A stretch of 25,882 bases of DNA, taken from assembly GCA_934591745.1 (NCBI GenBank), contig CAKTPQ010000024.1:1-25882 (forward strand), given 5' to 3'. This DNA comes from an uncultured Oscillospiraceae bacterium (GTDB lineage Bacteria > Bacillota > Clostridia > Oscillospirales > Oscillospiraceae). Position numbers and translations under genes: made by a program. The notes under the pieces were generated by a model, which made no database searches, was not told where the DNA came from, and saw only the letters and a program-made list of their open reading frames with translations. The number at the start of each line of letters is the position of its first letter. The stretch's first letter is position 1. Of the stretch, positions 1 through 7,922 are shown piece after piece.

Positions 1-1033
1 CCAGGAAGGTGATGGGCTTGCCGTTGATCTGCACCTGATAGGCGCCGATGTGCTGGGTGATGCCGCCGGCCTCGCCGGAGGCCACATGGGCGTTGCGGAT
101 ATAGTCCAGCAGGCTGGTCTTGCCGTGGTCGACGTGGCCCATGACCACCACCACGGGAGCGCGGGGCACCAGCTCCTCGTCCTTGTCCTGGTGGTCGTCG
201 ATGAGGCGGTCCTCAATGGTGACCACCACTTCCTTCTCCACCTTGCAGCCCAGCTCCTCGGCGATGATGGCGGCGGTGTCGAAGTCGATCATCTGGCTCA
301 GGGAGGCCATGACGCCGTTCTTCATCAGGCACTTGACCACCTCTGCGCCGGTCTTTTTCATGCGGCTGGCCAGCTCGCCCACGGAGATCTCATCGGGGAT
401 CTGCACGGTGACGGGGGTCTTTTTGATGACCTCCAGACGCAGCTTGCGGAGACGGTCGGCCTCCTCCTGCTTGCGCTTGCTGCTGGCAAAGTTGTTGTCG
501 CGGCGCTTGTTATTGCGGAACTTCTCCTTGCCCTGAGGGGCCTGCTGCTCCCGGCGGCCGCCATGGCCGCGGGCGTCCGCCATATCCTGCAGCTTCTCGT
601 CGTACTTGTCCAGATTCACGTTGGTGGCCTTGCGGGTATCCACCACCTGCTTCTGGGGTACGCGGGACATGGGCTGCTTCACCACCGGCTCGGCGGCCTT
701 TTCGGGGGCCTTGCCAGCGGGCGCGGCGCTCTGGGCGGGCTTATTGCCGCCCTGCTGGGGCGCGGCAGGCTTATTGGCCTGCGGGGCCGGAGCGGGCGCC
801 GCCTTCTTCTCCGCGGGCTTGGCGCCCTCGGCGAAGATGACCGCGATATTGGAGACCGGGTTGTGCTGGGTCAGATACTCAAAGATGAGGCTGAGCTCCC
901 GGTCCTCCAGTACCTGCATATGATTCTTGGGCGTTTCGGCGTACTTGGTCAGGATCTCCGTGATCTCCTTGGTGGAGACTCCGAAATCCTTGGCCACCTC
1001 ATGCACTCTGTATTTGTTGACGATACTACCCAA
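1..1033 (-). CDS. infB: Translation initiation factor IF-2, N-terminal part (cut by window edge)
   Basis: IF-2 is the GTPase that brings initiator tRNA to the 30S subunit. The visible 344 codons read as an N-terminal IF2_N helical domain ([15 protein letters not shown] near the start), then an Ala/Pro/Lys-rich linker, a second IF2_N-like domain (residues about 230-280), and the start of the G domain with the P-loop GHVDHGKT near residue 298. The reading frame stays open to position 1, so the rest of the G domain and the C-terminal domains lie outside the window. I chose the TTG at 1033 as start: GGAGGTG at 1041-1047 sits 7 nt upstream, and translation from TTG gives the conserved N-terminal helix; no in-frame ATG precedes it. 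It is the last visible gene of the rimP-nusA-ylxR-ylxQ-infB operon, 60 nt after ylxQ. Confidence 0.96.
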   Translation of the reverse strand, partial: MGSIVNKYRVHEVAKDFGVSTKEITEILTKYAETPKNHMQVLEDRELSLIFEYLTQHNPVSNIAVIFAEGAKPAEKKAAPAPAPQANKPAAPQQGGNKPAQSAAPAGKAPEKAAEPVVKQPMSRVPQKQVVDTRKATNVNLDKYDEKLQDMADARGHGGRREQQAPQGKEKFRNNKRRDNNFASSKRKQEEADRLRKLRLEVIKKTPVTVQIPDEISVGELASRMKKTGAEVVKCLMKNGVMASLSQMIDFDTAAIIAEELGCKVEKEVVVTIEDRLIDDHQDKDEELVPRAPVVVVMGHVDHGKTSLLDYIRNAHVASGEAGGITQHIGAYQVQINGKPITFL

Positions 1034-1093
1034 ATAAAGCCACCTCCATCTTAGTGATCGGCCTGCCCTGCGGCGGGCCGCGAAAGTTTTCCG

Positions 1094-1732
1094 TTATTGC
1101 TGTTTGCCTTTGCCGGAGGGCTTCCGGCTGCCCTTACCCTTTTTCACCGGCAGGGAACCGGCGAACCGCCGGTCGGGCGGCTCCGTCCGTCTCTTGGGAC
1201 GCTCCTGCCGCCGCTTGACGCTGTTGGGACGCGAGGGACGCTTCTCCACCGGTCTGGTGGGCGGCGTCGGCGTCGTTGCCTCCGGCTGCGGCGCGGCCTC
1301 GCCATGGACGCGCTTTTTGCCCTGCCGCAGGTTCTTCTCGTGGCGGAGCTGCTCCTCCTTCCGCTCCCGGGCGCGCTTGGCCTTGATAGCCAGCGTATCA
1401 GCAGCGTCCTGATAGGTCTCGCTGTCCAGCGCCGCCAGCTTCTTCACCAGCGATTCGGCAAAGCCGATATCCGTGACGGCGCACATGGCCACGCTGCTGC
1501 GGCCCAGGCTGCGGCCCAGTGCGTCCTTATCCGCAGGCAGCGTCACGCACAGCGTGCTGCCGGTGCGGGCAAAGGACTGGGCGCGCCGCACCGACGACGG
1601 TGCGGCATCCTGCGCCACAAAGATGACGCGGGCCTTTTTGGCCCGGGCGGCGGCGCCTACCGGTTCCTCGCCCACCTCCACGCGGCCCGCTTTCAAGGCG
1701 AGGCCCAGCATGGAGAGAATGTGTTCCGTCAT
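1094..1732 (-). CDS. ylxQ: L7Ae/L30e-family RNA-binding protein YlxQ with long basic tail
   Basis: Residues 1-103 form an L7Ae/L30e-type fold: the start MTEHILSMLGLALKAGRVEVG and the ARVIFVAQDAAPSS segment are typical of the YlxQ proteins encoded between ylxR and infB. Such proteins bind kink-turn RNAs or ribosomal RNA; the exact partner here is not known. Usual YlxQ proteins are about 100 residues, but this one has 212. The extra residues 104-212 are rich in Lys, Arg and Pro and look disordered, ending KPSGKGKQQ, so they probably add non-specific RNA contacts. The ATG overlaps the ylxR stop in an ATGA, which indicates translational coupling. Confidence 0.9.
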   Translation of the reverse strand: MTEHILSMLGLALKAGRVEVGEEPVGAAARAKKARVIFVAQDAAPSSVRRAQSFARTGSTLCVTLPADKDALGRSLGRSSVAMCAVTDIGFAESLVKKLAALDSETYQDAADTLAIKAKRARERKEEQLRHEKNLRQGKKRVHGEAAPQPEATTPTPPTRPVEKRPSRPNSVKRRQERPKRRTEPPDRRFAGSLPVKKGKGSRKPSGKGKQQ

Positions 1733-2001
1733 AGGCCACCCTCCATCTGCGCTTCCAGCGCGTCGTAGACCTCCGGGGGGATGACCGTTTCAAAGGCGCG
1801 CTCCAGCGCCTTGCTTTTCCGGGCCTTTTTCAGACAGGCCGGGTCGGGGCACACATACGCGCCGCGTCCGGACTTCTTGCCGGTGGCGTCCAATAAGACC
1901 TCGCCCTCCGGGGTGCGGACGATGCGCAGCAGCGACTTCTTATCCTTCATCTCACGGCAGCCGACACACTGCCGCTGCGGTATTTTCCGGGGCTTCTGCA
2001 T
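1729..2001 (-). CDS. ylxR: YlxR/RnpM family protein (DUF448), putative RNase P modulator
   Basis: This 90-residue protein has the DUF448 pattern: an N-terminal QRQCVGCREMKDKKSLLRIVR block with the CxxC pair at Cys12/Cys15, then GRGAYVCPDPACLKKA, and a short acidic C-terminus. YlxR of Bacillus subtilis (renamed RnpM) is reported to bind RNase P RNA and modulate its activity; transfer of that role here is inference. It sits between nusA (20 nt gap) and ylxQ (4-nt overlap), the conserved position of the family. The ATG at 2001 follows a GAAAGGAGC ribosome binding site. Confidence 0.93.
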   Translation of the reverse strand: MQKPRKIPQRQCVGCREMKDKKSLLRIVRTPEGEVLLDATGKKSGRGAYVCPDPACLKKARKSKALERAFETVIPPEVYDALEAQMEGGL

Positions 2002-2021
2002 CTCTGCCGCTCCTTTCTGAC

Positions 2022-3080
2022 TTATTCGCCGGTGTAGCTGGCGGGCTTGATGTCGATCTTATAGCCGGTGAGGCGGGCGGCCAGACGGGCGTTCTGCCCC
2101 TCCTTGCCGATGGCCAGACTCAGCTGATCGTCGGGGACTACGACCCGGCAGCTCTTGCCCTCGGCGGCCAGCTGCACGCTGACCACGTCGGCGGGGGCCA
2201 GCGCGGCGGCAATGAACTCCGCCGGGTCCTCGGAATACTTGATGATGTCGATCTTCTCGCCCCGCAGCTCGTCCACGATGGCGTTGACGCGCTGGCCCCG
2301 GGGGCCGACACAGGCGCCGATGGGGTCCACGTTCTCGTCGGCGGACCAGACCGCCATCTTCGTGCGGTTGCCGGCCTCACGGGCGATGGAGCGGATCTCC
2401 ACCGTGCCGTCGTAGATCTCCGGCACCTCCAGCTCGAACAGGCGCTTCACAAGGCCGGGGTGGGTGCGGGAGATCAGCACCTGCGGGCCGCGGGTGGAAC
2501 GGCGGACCTCCACCAGATACACCTTGACCATCTGGCCCTCTCGCAGCTCCTCGCCGGGCACCTGCTCGTTCATGGTCAGCACCGCCTCGGTGGACTCGGC
2601 GCCGGTGCCGATGCGCAGGCTCACATTGCCCGTCCGGGGGTCGATGCGGCTGACGGTACCGGTGAGGATCTCGTGCTGCTTGCTGTTGAACTCGTCATAG
2701 ATCATGCCGTGCTCGGCCTCGCGCAGGCCCTGGATGATCACCTGCTTGCCGTTGCCGGCGGCGATGCGGCCGAACTCCACGCTCTCCACGGGGATGTTGA
2801 CGATGCCGCCCAGCTCGTTCTTGGCGGACAGGTGCTTCGCCTCCTCCAGCGAGATCTGGGAGCCGGGGTTCTCCACCTCCTCCACGATCTCCTTCTGGAC
2901 GAACATCTTCAGGTCCTTCTTCTCCTCGTCCACGTCCACGATGACGTTTTCCACACCTTCGTGATCGCGCTTGTAGGCAGTGGTCAGCGCCTGGATGATC
3001 TTGCCCATCATAAAGCTCTGGGGAATGCCGCGTTCCTTTTCCAGCATGGCCAGCGCGGCGAAGATCTCATCACATTTCAT
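2022..3080 (-). CDS. nusA: Transcription termination/antitermination factor NusA
   Basis: NusA binds RNA polymerase and nascent RNA to control pausing, termination and antitermination. The 352 residues contain the N-terminal polymerase-binding domain (about 1-130), an S1 domain (about 135-200, EILTGTVSRIDPRTGNVSLRIG), and two KH domains, recognisable by GACVGPRGQRVNAI and AIGKEGQNARLAARLTGYKIDI. It ends soon after KH2, so it lacks the C-terminal acidic repeats of proteobacterial NusA, as is normal in Firmicutes. The start ATG follows TAAGGAGAAATAAC. It lies 36 nt after rimP in the same operon. Confidence 0.97.
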   Translation of the reverse strand: MKCDEIFAALAMLEKERGIPQSFMMGKIIQALTTAYKRDHEGVENVIVDVDEEKKDLKMFVQKEIVEEVENPGSQISLEEAKHLSAKNELGGIVNIPVESVEFGRIAAGNGKQVIIQGLREAEHGMIYDEFNSKQHEILTGTVSRIDPRTGNVSLRIGTGAESTEAVLTMNEQVPGEELREGQMVKVYLVEVRRSTRGPQVLISRTHPGLVKRLFELEVPEIYDGTVEIRSIAREAGNRTKMAVWSADENVDPIGACVGPRGQRVNAIVDELRGEKIDIIKYSEDPAEFIAAALAPADVVSVQLAAEGKSCRVVVPDDQLSLAIGKEGQNARLAARLTGYKIDIKPASYTGE

Positions 3081-3116
3081 GTTATTTCTCCTTATATTTA
3101 TCGTCAGATCGTTGTG

Positions 3117-3575
3117 TCAGAATTCCACACGCAGGCGCACCAGCGCCACCTCGTTCTTCTCAAACCGCACCGGCTCCGCGCCGCCCATATCCAGCAGTAC
3201 CGCACCGTCCTCGTAGCCCGTCAGCCTGCCGGCGAACTCCTTGCGGCCGTCCCGGTTCTGGTAGGTCTTGACCAGCACGGGGCTGCCCATGAAGCGGGCA
3301 AAATCGCCGGGGCGCTTGAGCTGCCGCTCCAGTCCGGCGGAGCCTACCTCGAATACATAGCTGCTCTCGATGGGGTCGGCCTCGTCCAGCAGGTCGCTGA
3401 TCTTGCGGCTGATGGCCTCGCAGTCCAGAATGTCTACGCCGCCGTCCTTGTCCAGATACAGCCGCAGGTACCACTGGCCGGCCTCCCGCACATATTCCAC
3501 GTCCCACAGCTGGCAGCCGTGCTCCTGCACCACCGGCTCCGCCAGCTCCCAGACGACGTCTGTGATCTTTTTCAT
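3117..3575 (-). CDS. rimP: Ribosome maturation factor RimP
   Basis: RimP helps 30S subunit assembly. The protein has 152 residues, the usual family length. It starts MKKITDVVWELAEPVVQEHG and shows the RimP N-domain (CQLWDVEYVREAGQWYLRLYLDKDGGVDILDCEAISRKI) with the characteristic VGSAGLERQLKRPGDFARF stretch near the middle, then the C-terminal SH3-like domain. It is the first gene of the operon, with AGGAGG at 3584-3589 placed 8 nt before the ATG. The leader carries a terminator-like hairpin, described separately. Confidence 0.96.
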   Translation of the reverse strand: MKKITDVVWELAEPVVQEHGCQLWDVEYVREAGQWYLRLYLDKDGGVDILDCEAISRKISDLLDEADPIESSYVFEVGSAGLERQLKRPGDFARFMGSPVLVKTYQNRDGRKEFAGRLTGYEDGAVLLDMGGAEPVRFEKNEVALVRLRVEF

Positions 3576-3616
3576 GGGCGATTCCTCCTGATTTTAACAA
3601 ATACAAAATGCCCAAC

Positions 3617-3643
3617 AAAAAGAGCGGACATTATTGCCCACTC
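3617..3643 (-). terminator. Attenuator-like hairpin in the rimP-nusA leader
   Basis: On the minus strand GAGTGGGC (3643-3636) pairs with GTCCGCTC (3629-3622) over all 8 positions including two G-U pairs. The loop is AATAAT, and TTTTTG follows directly. It lies between the promoter at 3669-3697 and the rimP start at 3575, so it can only act inside the leader. NusA is encoded in this operon, so feedback through this hairpin is plausible but not shown. Confidence 0.6.
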
Positions 3644-3668
3644 CCAGTCAATACCTTACTACATGCGT

Positions 3669-3697
3669 AGCATACCATAAAAACGGAAACAACGCAA
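3669..3697 (-). promoter_or_regulatory. Promoter of the rimP-nusA-ylxR-ylxQ-infB operon
   Basis: On the minus strand TTGCGT (3697-3692) and TATGCT (3674-3669) are separated by 17 nt. The predicted transcription start is near 3662, giving a leader of roughly 87 nt. Confidence 0.6.
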
Positions 3698-3739
3698 GTA
3701 TTTTTCCGCAAAAAGCCGGTCGAAACAGCGGTTTTGGCG

Positions 3740-3783
3740 AAAAAATCCCGGCAGAGCGGGGCAGAAGTGCCCCGTTCCGCCGG
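3740..3783 (-). terminator. Rho-independent terminator of the zur-znuACB operon
   Basis: On the minus strand CCGGCGGA followed by CGGGGCA, a CTTC loop, TGCCCCG and TCTGCCGG form a roughly 15-bp stem with one A/C mismatch. A run of T residues (3745-3740) follows. It starts 12 nt after the znuB stop. Confidence 0.85.
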
Positions 3784-3794
3784 AAAGCGCTGGC

Positions 3795-4613
3795 TCAGGC
3801 CCGTTTTTTCAGCTTCGCCAGCAGGCAGGCCAGCAGGAACGCCGCCAGATCGGCCAGCACCACGGTGGCGCCCACCGGGGTGCTCCACAGGTAGGAGCCG
3901 GTGAGGCCGGCGCAGAAGCATACCACGCTGGCAGCGCCGGCGCACAGCACCACGCCCCGGAAGCTGCGCAGCAGACGCATGGCCGTCAGGGCGGGGAAAA
4001 TGACGAGGCTGGAGATGAGCATGGCGCCCATGAGCCGCATGCCCAGCACGATGGTCAGGGCCGTCAGCACCGACAGAACGGTGTTGTACAGCCCTACCCG
4101 AACGCCGGTGGCGCGGGAGAAGCTCTCGTCGAAGGTGATGGCAAACAGCCGGTGGTAAAACAGTACATACAGAACCAGCACTGCGGCGGAGACGCCCACG
4201 GACAGGGCCACGTCCGCCCGGTCCAGCGCCAGAATGGAGCCGAACATGAAGCTGTCCACGTCGGTGGTCATGCCGGTAGTGAGGCTGGTGACCACCACAC
4301 CGGCGGCCAGAGAGGAGGCGCTGACCACGGCGATGGCCGCGTCCGCGCCCATGCGGCTTTTTTCGGTCATCCGCAGCAGGCCCAGCGCCGCCAGCACCAC
4401 CACGGGGATGGACACCGGCAGCGGCGCCCAGCCGCAGGCCAGCGCGATGCTCAGAGCGCCGAAGGACACATGGCTCAGGCCGTCACCGATCATGGAATAG
4501 CGCTTCAGCACCAGCGGCACGCCCAGCAGCGCCGCGCACAGGGCGATGAGGATGCCCACCACGAAGGCCCGCAGGATAAAGGGATAGGTGAACATATCAA
4601 GAAGCAGACTCAT
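3795..4613 (-). CDS. znuB: Zinc-type metal ABC transporter permease (ABC-3 family)
   Basis: This 272-residue integral membrane protein is the permease of a ZnuABC-type importer. It has about eight hydrophobic segments and family landmarks: YSMIGDGLSHVSFGALSIAL near residue 40, the SLTTGMTTDVDSFMFGSIL segment, and RLMGAMLISSLVIFPALTAM. It begins MSLLLDMFTYPFILRAFVVG and ends in a short basic tail. Its ATG overlaps the znuC stop (ATGA), and a terminator follows. Zinc rather than manganese is inferred from the linked Zur-like regulator and the His-rich binding protein. Confidence 0.92.
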   Translation of the reverse strand: MSLLLDMFTYPFILRAFVVGILIALCAALLGVPLVLKRYSMIGDGLSHVSFGALSIALACGWAPLPVSIPVVVLAALGLLRMTEKSRMGADAAIAVVSASSLAAGVVVTSLTTGMTTDVDSFMFGSILALDRADVALSVGVSAAVLVLYVLFYHRLFAITFDESFSRATGVRVGLYNTVLSVLTALTIVLGMRLMGAMLISSLVIFPALTAMRLLRSFRGVVLCAGAASVVCFCAGLTGSYLWSTPVGATVVLADLAAFLLACLLAKLKKRA

Positions 4614-5335
4614 ATCGCGTCACCTCCGAACCGCTTGCCGCAGGGCGAGGCCAGATACGATGCCGTATCACCGAAAAACCAGCTGCCGTGTCCCGCGTGG
4701 AGAATGGCGGTGGCGTAGGGCAGGGCGCTGTGCAGGTCATGGGTCACCATGATGATGGCGATGCCCTCCTTTTTGTTGAGGTAGTCCAGCGTGCGGTACA
4801 GGTCTTGGGCGGCGGCGGGGTCCAGCCCCGTCACCGGCTCGTCCAGCACCAGCAGCTCCCCGGCGGCGCACAGCGCCCGTGCCAGCAGTACACGCTGCTG
4901 CTGGCCGCCGGACAGCTCTCGGTAGCAGCGGTCCTTCAGCTCCAGAATGCCCAGCTTGCCCATGTGCATCAGCGCCGTGGACTTCTCCTGCGGCGTGTAG
5001 AAGAAATGGCCGCGCTTGCCGCTGAGGAAGCCGCTGCATACCACCTCCGTCACCGTGGCGGGGAAGTCCCGCTGCGCACGGGTCTGCTGGGGCAGGTAGC
5101 CGATGGCCCCGGCCCGGAGAGAGGCGTCCAGCACGATGTCACCCTTCATGGGGTGCAGCAGGCCCAGCAGGCTTTTCAGCAGCGTGGACTTGCCGGAGCC
5201 GTTTTCGCCCACGATGCACAGGTAGTCGCCGCTGCGCACCTGAAAGGTCAGGCCCTCCCAGATGACCCTGCCCTCGTAGCCCAGGGACACATCGCGGCAG
5301 TCCAGCAATATTTTCTTTTCCGTTGTCTGTTCCAT
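4610..5335 (-). CDS. znuC: Zinc-type metal ABC transporter ATP-binding protein
   Basis: This 241-residue ATPase powers the metal importer. The motifs are intact: Walker A GENGSGKS (residues 43-50), a Q-loop region GYLPQQ, signature LSGGQ (141-145), Walker B LLVLDEP (161-167) and the switch histidine in IIMVTHDL. The start ATG at 5335 shares one base with the znuA stop (TGATG), and the end overlaps znuB by 4 nt, so the four genes are very tightly coupled. By sequence alone it could serve zinc or manganese; the neighbours favour zinc. Confidence 0.94.
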   Translation of the reverse strand: MEQTTEKKILLDCRDVSLGYEGRVIWEGLTFQVRSGDYLCIVGENGSGKSTLLKSLLGLLHPMKGDIVLDASLRAGAIGYLPQQTRAQRDFPATVTEVVCSGFLSGKRGHFFYTPQEKSTALMHMGKLGILELKDRCYRELSGGQQQRVLLARALCAAGELLVLDEPVTGLDPAAAQDLYRTLDYLNKKEGIAIIMVTHDLHSALPYATAILHAGHGSWFFGDTASYLASPCGKRFGGDAI

Positions 5336-6306
5336 CAGGACAACCCCTCTCTCAAAGCGTCCGCGTTGGCCTCCATCAGCTGGAGGTAGGTGACGCCGCT
5401 GTCAAATTCGGCGCGGCTCACCGTCTGGCAGGAGTGGAACGTCCGCACCTGCGCGCCGGTGGTCTCCGCGATAGCCTCCGCTACCTTCCGGCTGCTCAGC
5501 TCGATGGTATACACCACCGGGATGTGCTGCTCCCGTACCAGATCGATAAGGTATTTCAGCGTGGCCAGCGACGGCTCCGTGTCCCCGGCGCAGCCGTGGA
5601 ACGCGGCGCGGTAGTCCAGCCCGTACTCCCGGCAGAAGTACAGCAGCGGGAACCGGTCGCCGAACACCAGCAGCTTCCGGGAGGCGCCGCCGGCGATGCT
5701 GCGGAACGTCTCATCCAGCGCTGTCAGCTCCGTCAGGTAGTCCTCCAGCCGGGCGCGGAAGTCCTCGGCATGGGCGGGATCGGCCCGGCACAGGGCGTCT
5801 GCGATGGCCCGGCACAGGGACATGGCCGTCACAGGCGACGTCCAGATATGCTCGTCATAGGCGGCGTCCTCATCCTCCGCCCCATGGTCGTGGTCATGGT
5901 CAGCGTGGTCATGGCCGGAGGCGCCCTGCATGCCCTCGGCGTACTCCTCCTCGTACAGCTCTGCCGTGTCCATCATGGACAGGACGCAGGGAATATCTTC
6001 CCCGGCGGCGTCCAGAATATTGGACACCCACTGCTCGCTCTCGCCGCCGTTATAGATGAACACGTCCGCCTCGCTGATGCGGATCACGTCCCGGGGCGTA
6101 GGCTCGAAGCTGTGGGTCTCCCGCCCAGCGGGCACCAGCAGCGCCACGTCCACCGCATCGCCGCCGATCTGTCGGGCGAAGTCGTAGTAGGGAAACAGGG
6201 TGCAGACCACCCGGAGCCTGCCGTCATCCTGCGGCGGTTCATGGCCGCAGGCGGTCAGGGACGCCGCCAGCGCCAGTGCCAGCAGGCCCGTCAGCAGCCG
6301 CCTCAT
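5335..6306 (-). CDS. znuA: Zinc-type metal-binding lipoprotein of ABC importer
   Basis: This 323-residue extracytoplasmic binding protein captures metal for ZnuBC. It starts with a lipoprotein signal (MRRLLTGLLALALAASLTAC, lipobox Cys20). Metal-site candidates are His65 in THSFEPT, a His/Asp-rich loop at residues 132-141 (HDHADHDHDH) and His153 in YDEHIW. The C-terminal lobe reads LLVFGDRFPLLYF, so the histidine often found at this point in ZnuA is replaced by Gly-Asp. I recall this Asp-containing form from other Clostridia. I chose ATG 6306 because it gives the signal peptide directly and overlaps the zur stop in ATGA; a longer in-frame start would lie inside zur. Confidence 0.93.
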   Translation of the reverse strand: MRRLLTGLLALALAASLTACGHEPPQDDGRLRVVCTLFPYYDFARQIGGDAVDVALLVPAGRETHSFEPTPRDVIRISEADVFIYNGGESEQWVSNILDAAGEDIPCVLSMMDTAELYEEEYAEGMQGASGHDHADHDHDHGAEDEDAAYDEHIWTSPVTAMSLCRAIADALCRADPAHAEDFRARLEDYLTELTALDETFRSIAGGASRKLLVFGDRFPLLYFCREYGLDYRAAFHGCAGDTEPSLATLKYLIDLVREQHIPVVYTIELSSRKVAEAIAETTGAQVRTFHSCQTVSRAEFDSGVTYLQLMEANADALREGLS

Positions 6307-6701
6307 TCCGCCGCCTCCCGGCACCGGCGGCATACGCCGTAGAACAGCGTCCGGTGGGGGTCGATGGCGAAGCCGTGTTCCTTCTCCAGGTGGCGGTACA
6401 GCGGGGCCAGATGGGAGCAGTCCACATGCTGCACCGTGCCGCATTTTTCACACTTCAGCAGGAAGCAGTCCCGCCCGGAGTCGGCGCAGGTGCAGAACTG
6501 ATACTTCGCGCCGGTGTCCGTCACCAGCTTGTGGACCTTGCCTGCCTTCTCCAACCGCTCCAGCTGGCGGTAGACGGTGGTGAGGCCCACCGTCTCTCCC
6601 TGCCGGTGCAGCAGCTCCGTCAGCTCCGCCGCGCCGACGCCATCGGCACAGCTGCGGATGCAGGCCAGCACCGCCTGCTGCTGTTTCGTCATATATGCCA
6701 T
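6303..6701 (-). CDS. zur: Fur-family metalloregulator, probably Zur
   Basis: This is a 132-residue Fur-family repressor. It has a winged-helix DNA-binding region (residues 1-80, with VGLTTVYRQLERLEKAGKVHKL as the recognition helix and wing) and a C-terminal metal/dimer domain with two CxxC pairs, Cys84/Cys87 and Cys124/Cys127, which normally hold structural zinc. The regulatory-site histidines HVDCSHLAPLYRHLEKEHGF are present. I chose ATG 6701 because AGGAGG at 6708-6713 has 6-nt spacing; the upstream in-frame ATG at 6740 falls inside the operator. Being the first gene of the znu operon makes Zur the best call; Fur or PerR is less likely. Confidence 0.9.
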   Translation of the reverse strand: MAYMTKQQQAVLACIRSCADGVGAAELTELLHRQGETVGLTTVYRQLERLEKAGKVHKLVTDTGAKYQFCTCADSGRDCFLLKCEKCGTVQHVDCSHLAPLYRHLEKEHGFAIDPHRTLFYGVCRRCREAAE

Positions 6702-6724
6702 AGGATGCCTCCTGAATTTGAAAA

Positions 6725-6739
6725 TGAAAACCGTTTTCA
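6725..6739. promoter_or_regulatory. 7-1-7 palindromic Fur-family (probable Zur) operator
   Basis: TGAAAACCGTTTTCA is a perfect 7-1-7 inverted repeat, the geometry of Fur, Zur and PerR boxes. It begins one base downstream of the -10 element of the zur promoter and covers the predicted transcription start, so binding would block initiation. Autorepression of zur-znuACB by metal-loaded Zur is the natural reading. Confidence 0.8.
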
Positions 6740-6740
6740 A

Positions 6741-6768
6741 ATTATAGCCGAAATTATTTGTTTGTCAA
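6741..6768 (-). promoter_or_regulatory. Promoter of the zur-znuACB operon
   Basis: On the minus strand consensus TTGACA (6768-6763) and consensus TATAAT (6746-6741) are spaced 16 nt apart. The intrinsic strength fits a repressed promoter. Confidence 0.85.
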
Positions 6769-6789
6769 CTATCTTTTTCCTGCTGCGTA

Positions 6790-6798
6790 TGGTACAAT
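6790..6798 (+). promoter_or_regulatory. Possible extended -10 promoter of the DUF2804 gene
   Basis: TGGTACAAT matches an extended -10 element (TGn plus TACAAT). No good -35 hexamer is visible at 17 nt. It lies 86 nt before the ATG at 6885, divergent from the zur promoter. Confidence 0.35.
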
Positions 6799-6884
6799 GG
6801 GAGCGCCGTCACCCATGAGGGCAGATACGCCTGCCGGCGTGTCTTTCCGCGCTTTCCGAAAAAGAGATACGGGAGGATACCAGC

Positions 6885-7913
6885 ATGCAGCATGAGATCA
6901 CCCACAGCGCACCGCTGCTCAACGACAAGGGCGGCCTGCGGGAGCCGGGCTATGCCAAGAAGCTCCTGCCCATCTACCGCCGCGCTGACATCCGGGCCGG
7001 AAAGGCCCGCATCAAGGAATGGGACTACTATCTGGCGGCCAACGACCATTTCGCCGTGGCGCTGACCATCGCCGACAACGGCTACATGGGGCTGGATTCC
7101 ATCTCGTTCCTGCACTTCGATGAGAAGTGGGAGAGGACGAAAAGCCCCATGCGTATGTTTCCCATGGGCCGCACCGGCCTGCCGGAGACTTCCGCCGCCG
7201 GGGACAGCGTCATCGCCGGCAACGGCTACGGCATTGCGTTCCGCCATGTGGGGGACTCCCGGGTACTGACGTTCCGCATGGGGGATTTTCTGGCCGGGCA
7301 GGCCATTGAGGGACGTCTGACCCTGACGGAGGAGCCGGAGGAGTCCATGGTCATTGCCACGCCCTTCGACAAGCAGGGGCATTTCTACTACAACCAGAAG
7401 ATCAACTGCATGCGGGTGTCCGGTGAGGTCAACCTGGCGGGCCGGGTGTACCGGTTCGCGCCGGGGGACTCCTTCGCGGTGCTGGACTGGGGCCGGGGCG
7501 TGTGGACATACCATAATACATGGTACTGGGGCAGCGCCTCCGGGCAGATCGACGGTGTGCCCTTCGGCTGGAACATCGGCTACGGCTTTGGTAACACCTA
7601 CGCCGCCAGCGAGAACATGCTGTTTTACGGCGGTAAGGCCCACAAGCTCAGCCAGGTGCGGTTCCACATCCCCGTGAAGGACGGGCGGGAGGACTATCTC
7701 AGCCCGTGGAAGTTTAGCTCTGACGATGGGCGGTTCGAGATGGACTTTGCGCCCATTCTGGACAGGGCGGCCTGCACGGACTTCAAACTGCTGAAGTCCG
7801 ACCAGCATCAGGTGTTCGGGCGGTTCACCGGCCGGGCGGTGCTGGACGACGGCACGGAGATCCACGTCAGCGATTTCCTGGGCTTTGCCGAGAAGGTGGA
7901 GAACAAGTGGTGA
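6885..7913 (+). CDS. DUF2804 family protein of unknown function
   Basis: This soluble protein of 342 residues has no signal peptide. I recognise the DUF2804 pattern: it opens with HEITHSAPLLNDKGGLREPGYAKKLLPIY and carries aromatic blocks such as KEWDYYLAANDHF, FAVLDWGRGVWTYHNTWYWG and FGWNIGYGFGN. The many Trp, Tyr and Gly residues in alternating segments suggest a beta-sandwich, lipocalin-like fold. No reaction is established for the family to my knowledge. The ATG follows a GGGAGGATACCAGC site. It is a single-gene unit, divergent from zur and closed by a terminator at 7963-8002. A link to metal homeostasis is not supported beyond proximity. Confidence 0.85.
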   Translation: MQHEITHSAPLLNDKGGLREPGYAKKLLPIYRRADIRAGKARIKEWDYYLAANDHFAVALTIADNGYMGLDSISFLHFDEKWERTKSPMRMFPMGRTGLPETSAAGDSVIAGNGYGIAFRHVGDSRVLTFRMGDFLAGQAIEGRLTLTEEPEESMVIATPFDKQGHFYYNQKINCMRVSGEVNLAGRVYRFAPGDSFAVLDWGRGVWTYHNTWYWGSASGQIDGVPFGWNIGYGFGNTYAASENMLFYGGKAHKLSQVRFHIPVKDGREDYLSPWKFSSDDGRFEMDFAPILDRAACTDFKLLKSDQHQVFGRFTGRAVLDDGTEIHVSDFLGFAEKVENKW

Positions 7914-7922
7914 GGCGCGGCG

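Noticed and set aside
2460..3680. Open frame of 406 codons on the plus strand opposite nusA and rimP
   Set aside because: It is antisense to two certain genes, has no recognisable domain, and has a composition typical of antisense frames.
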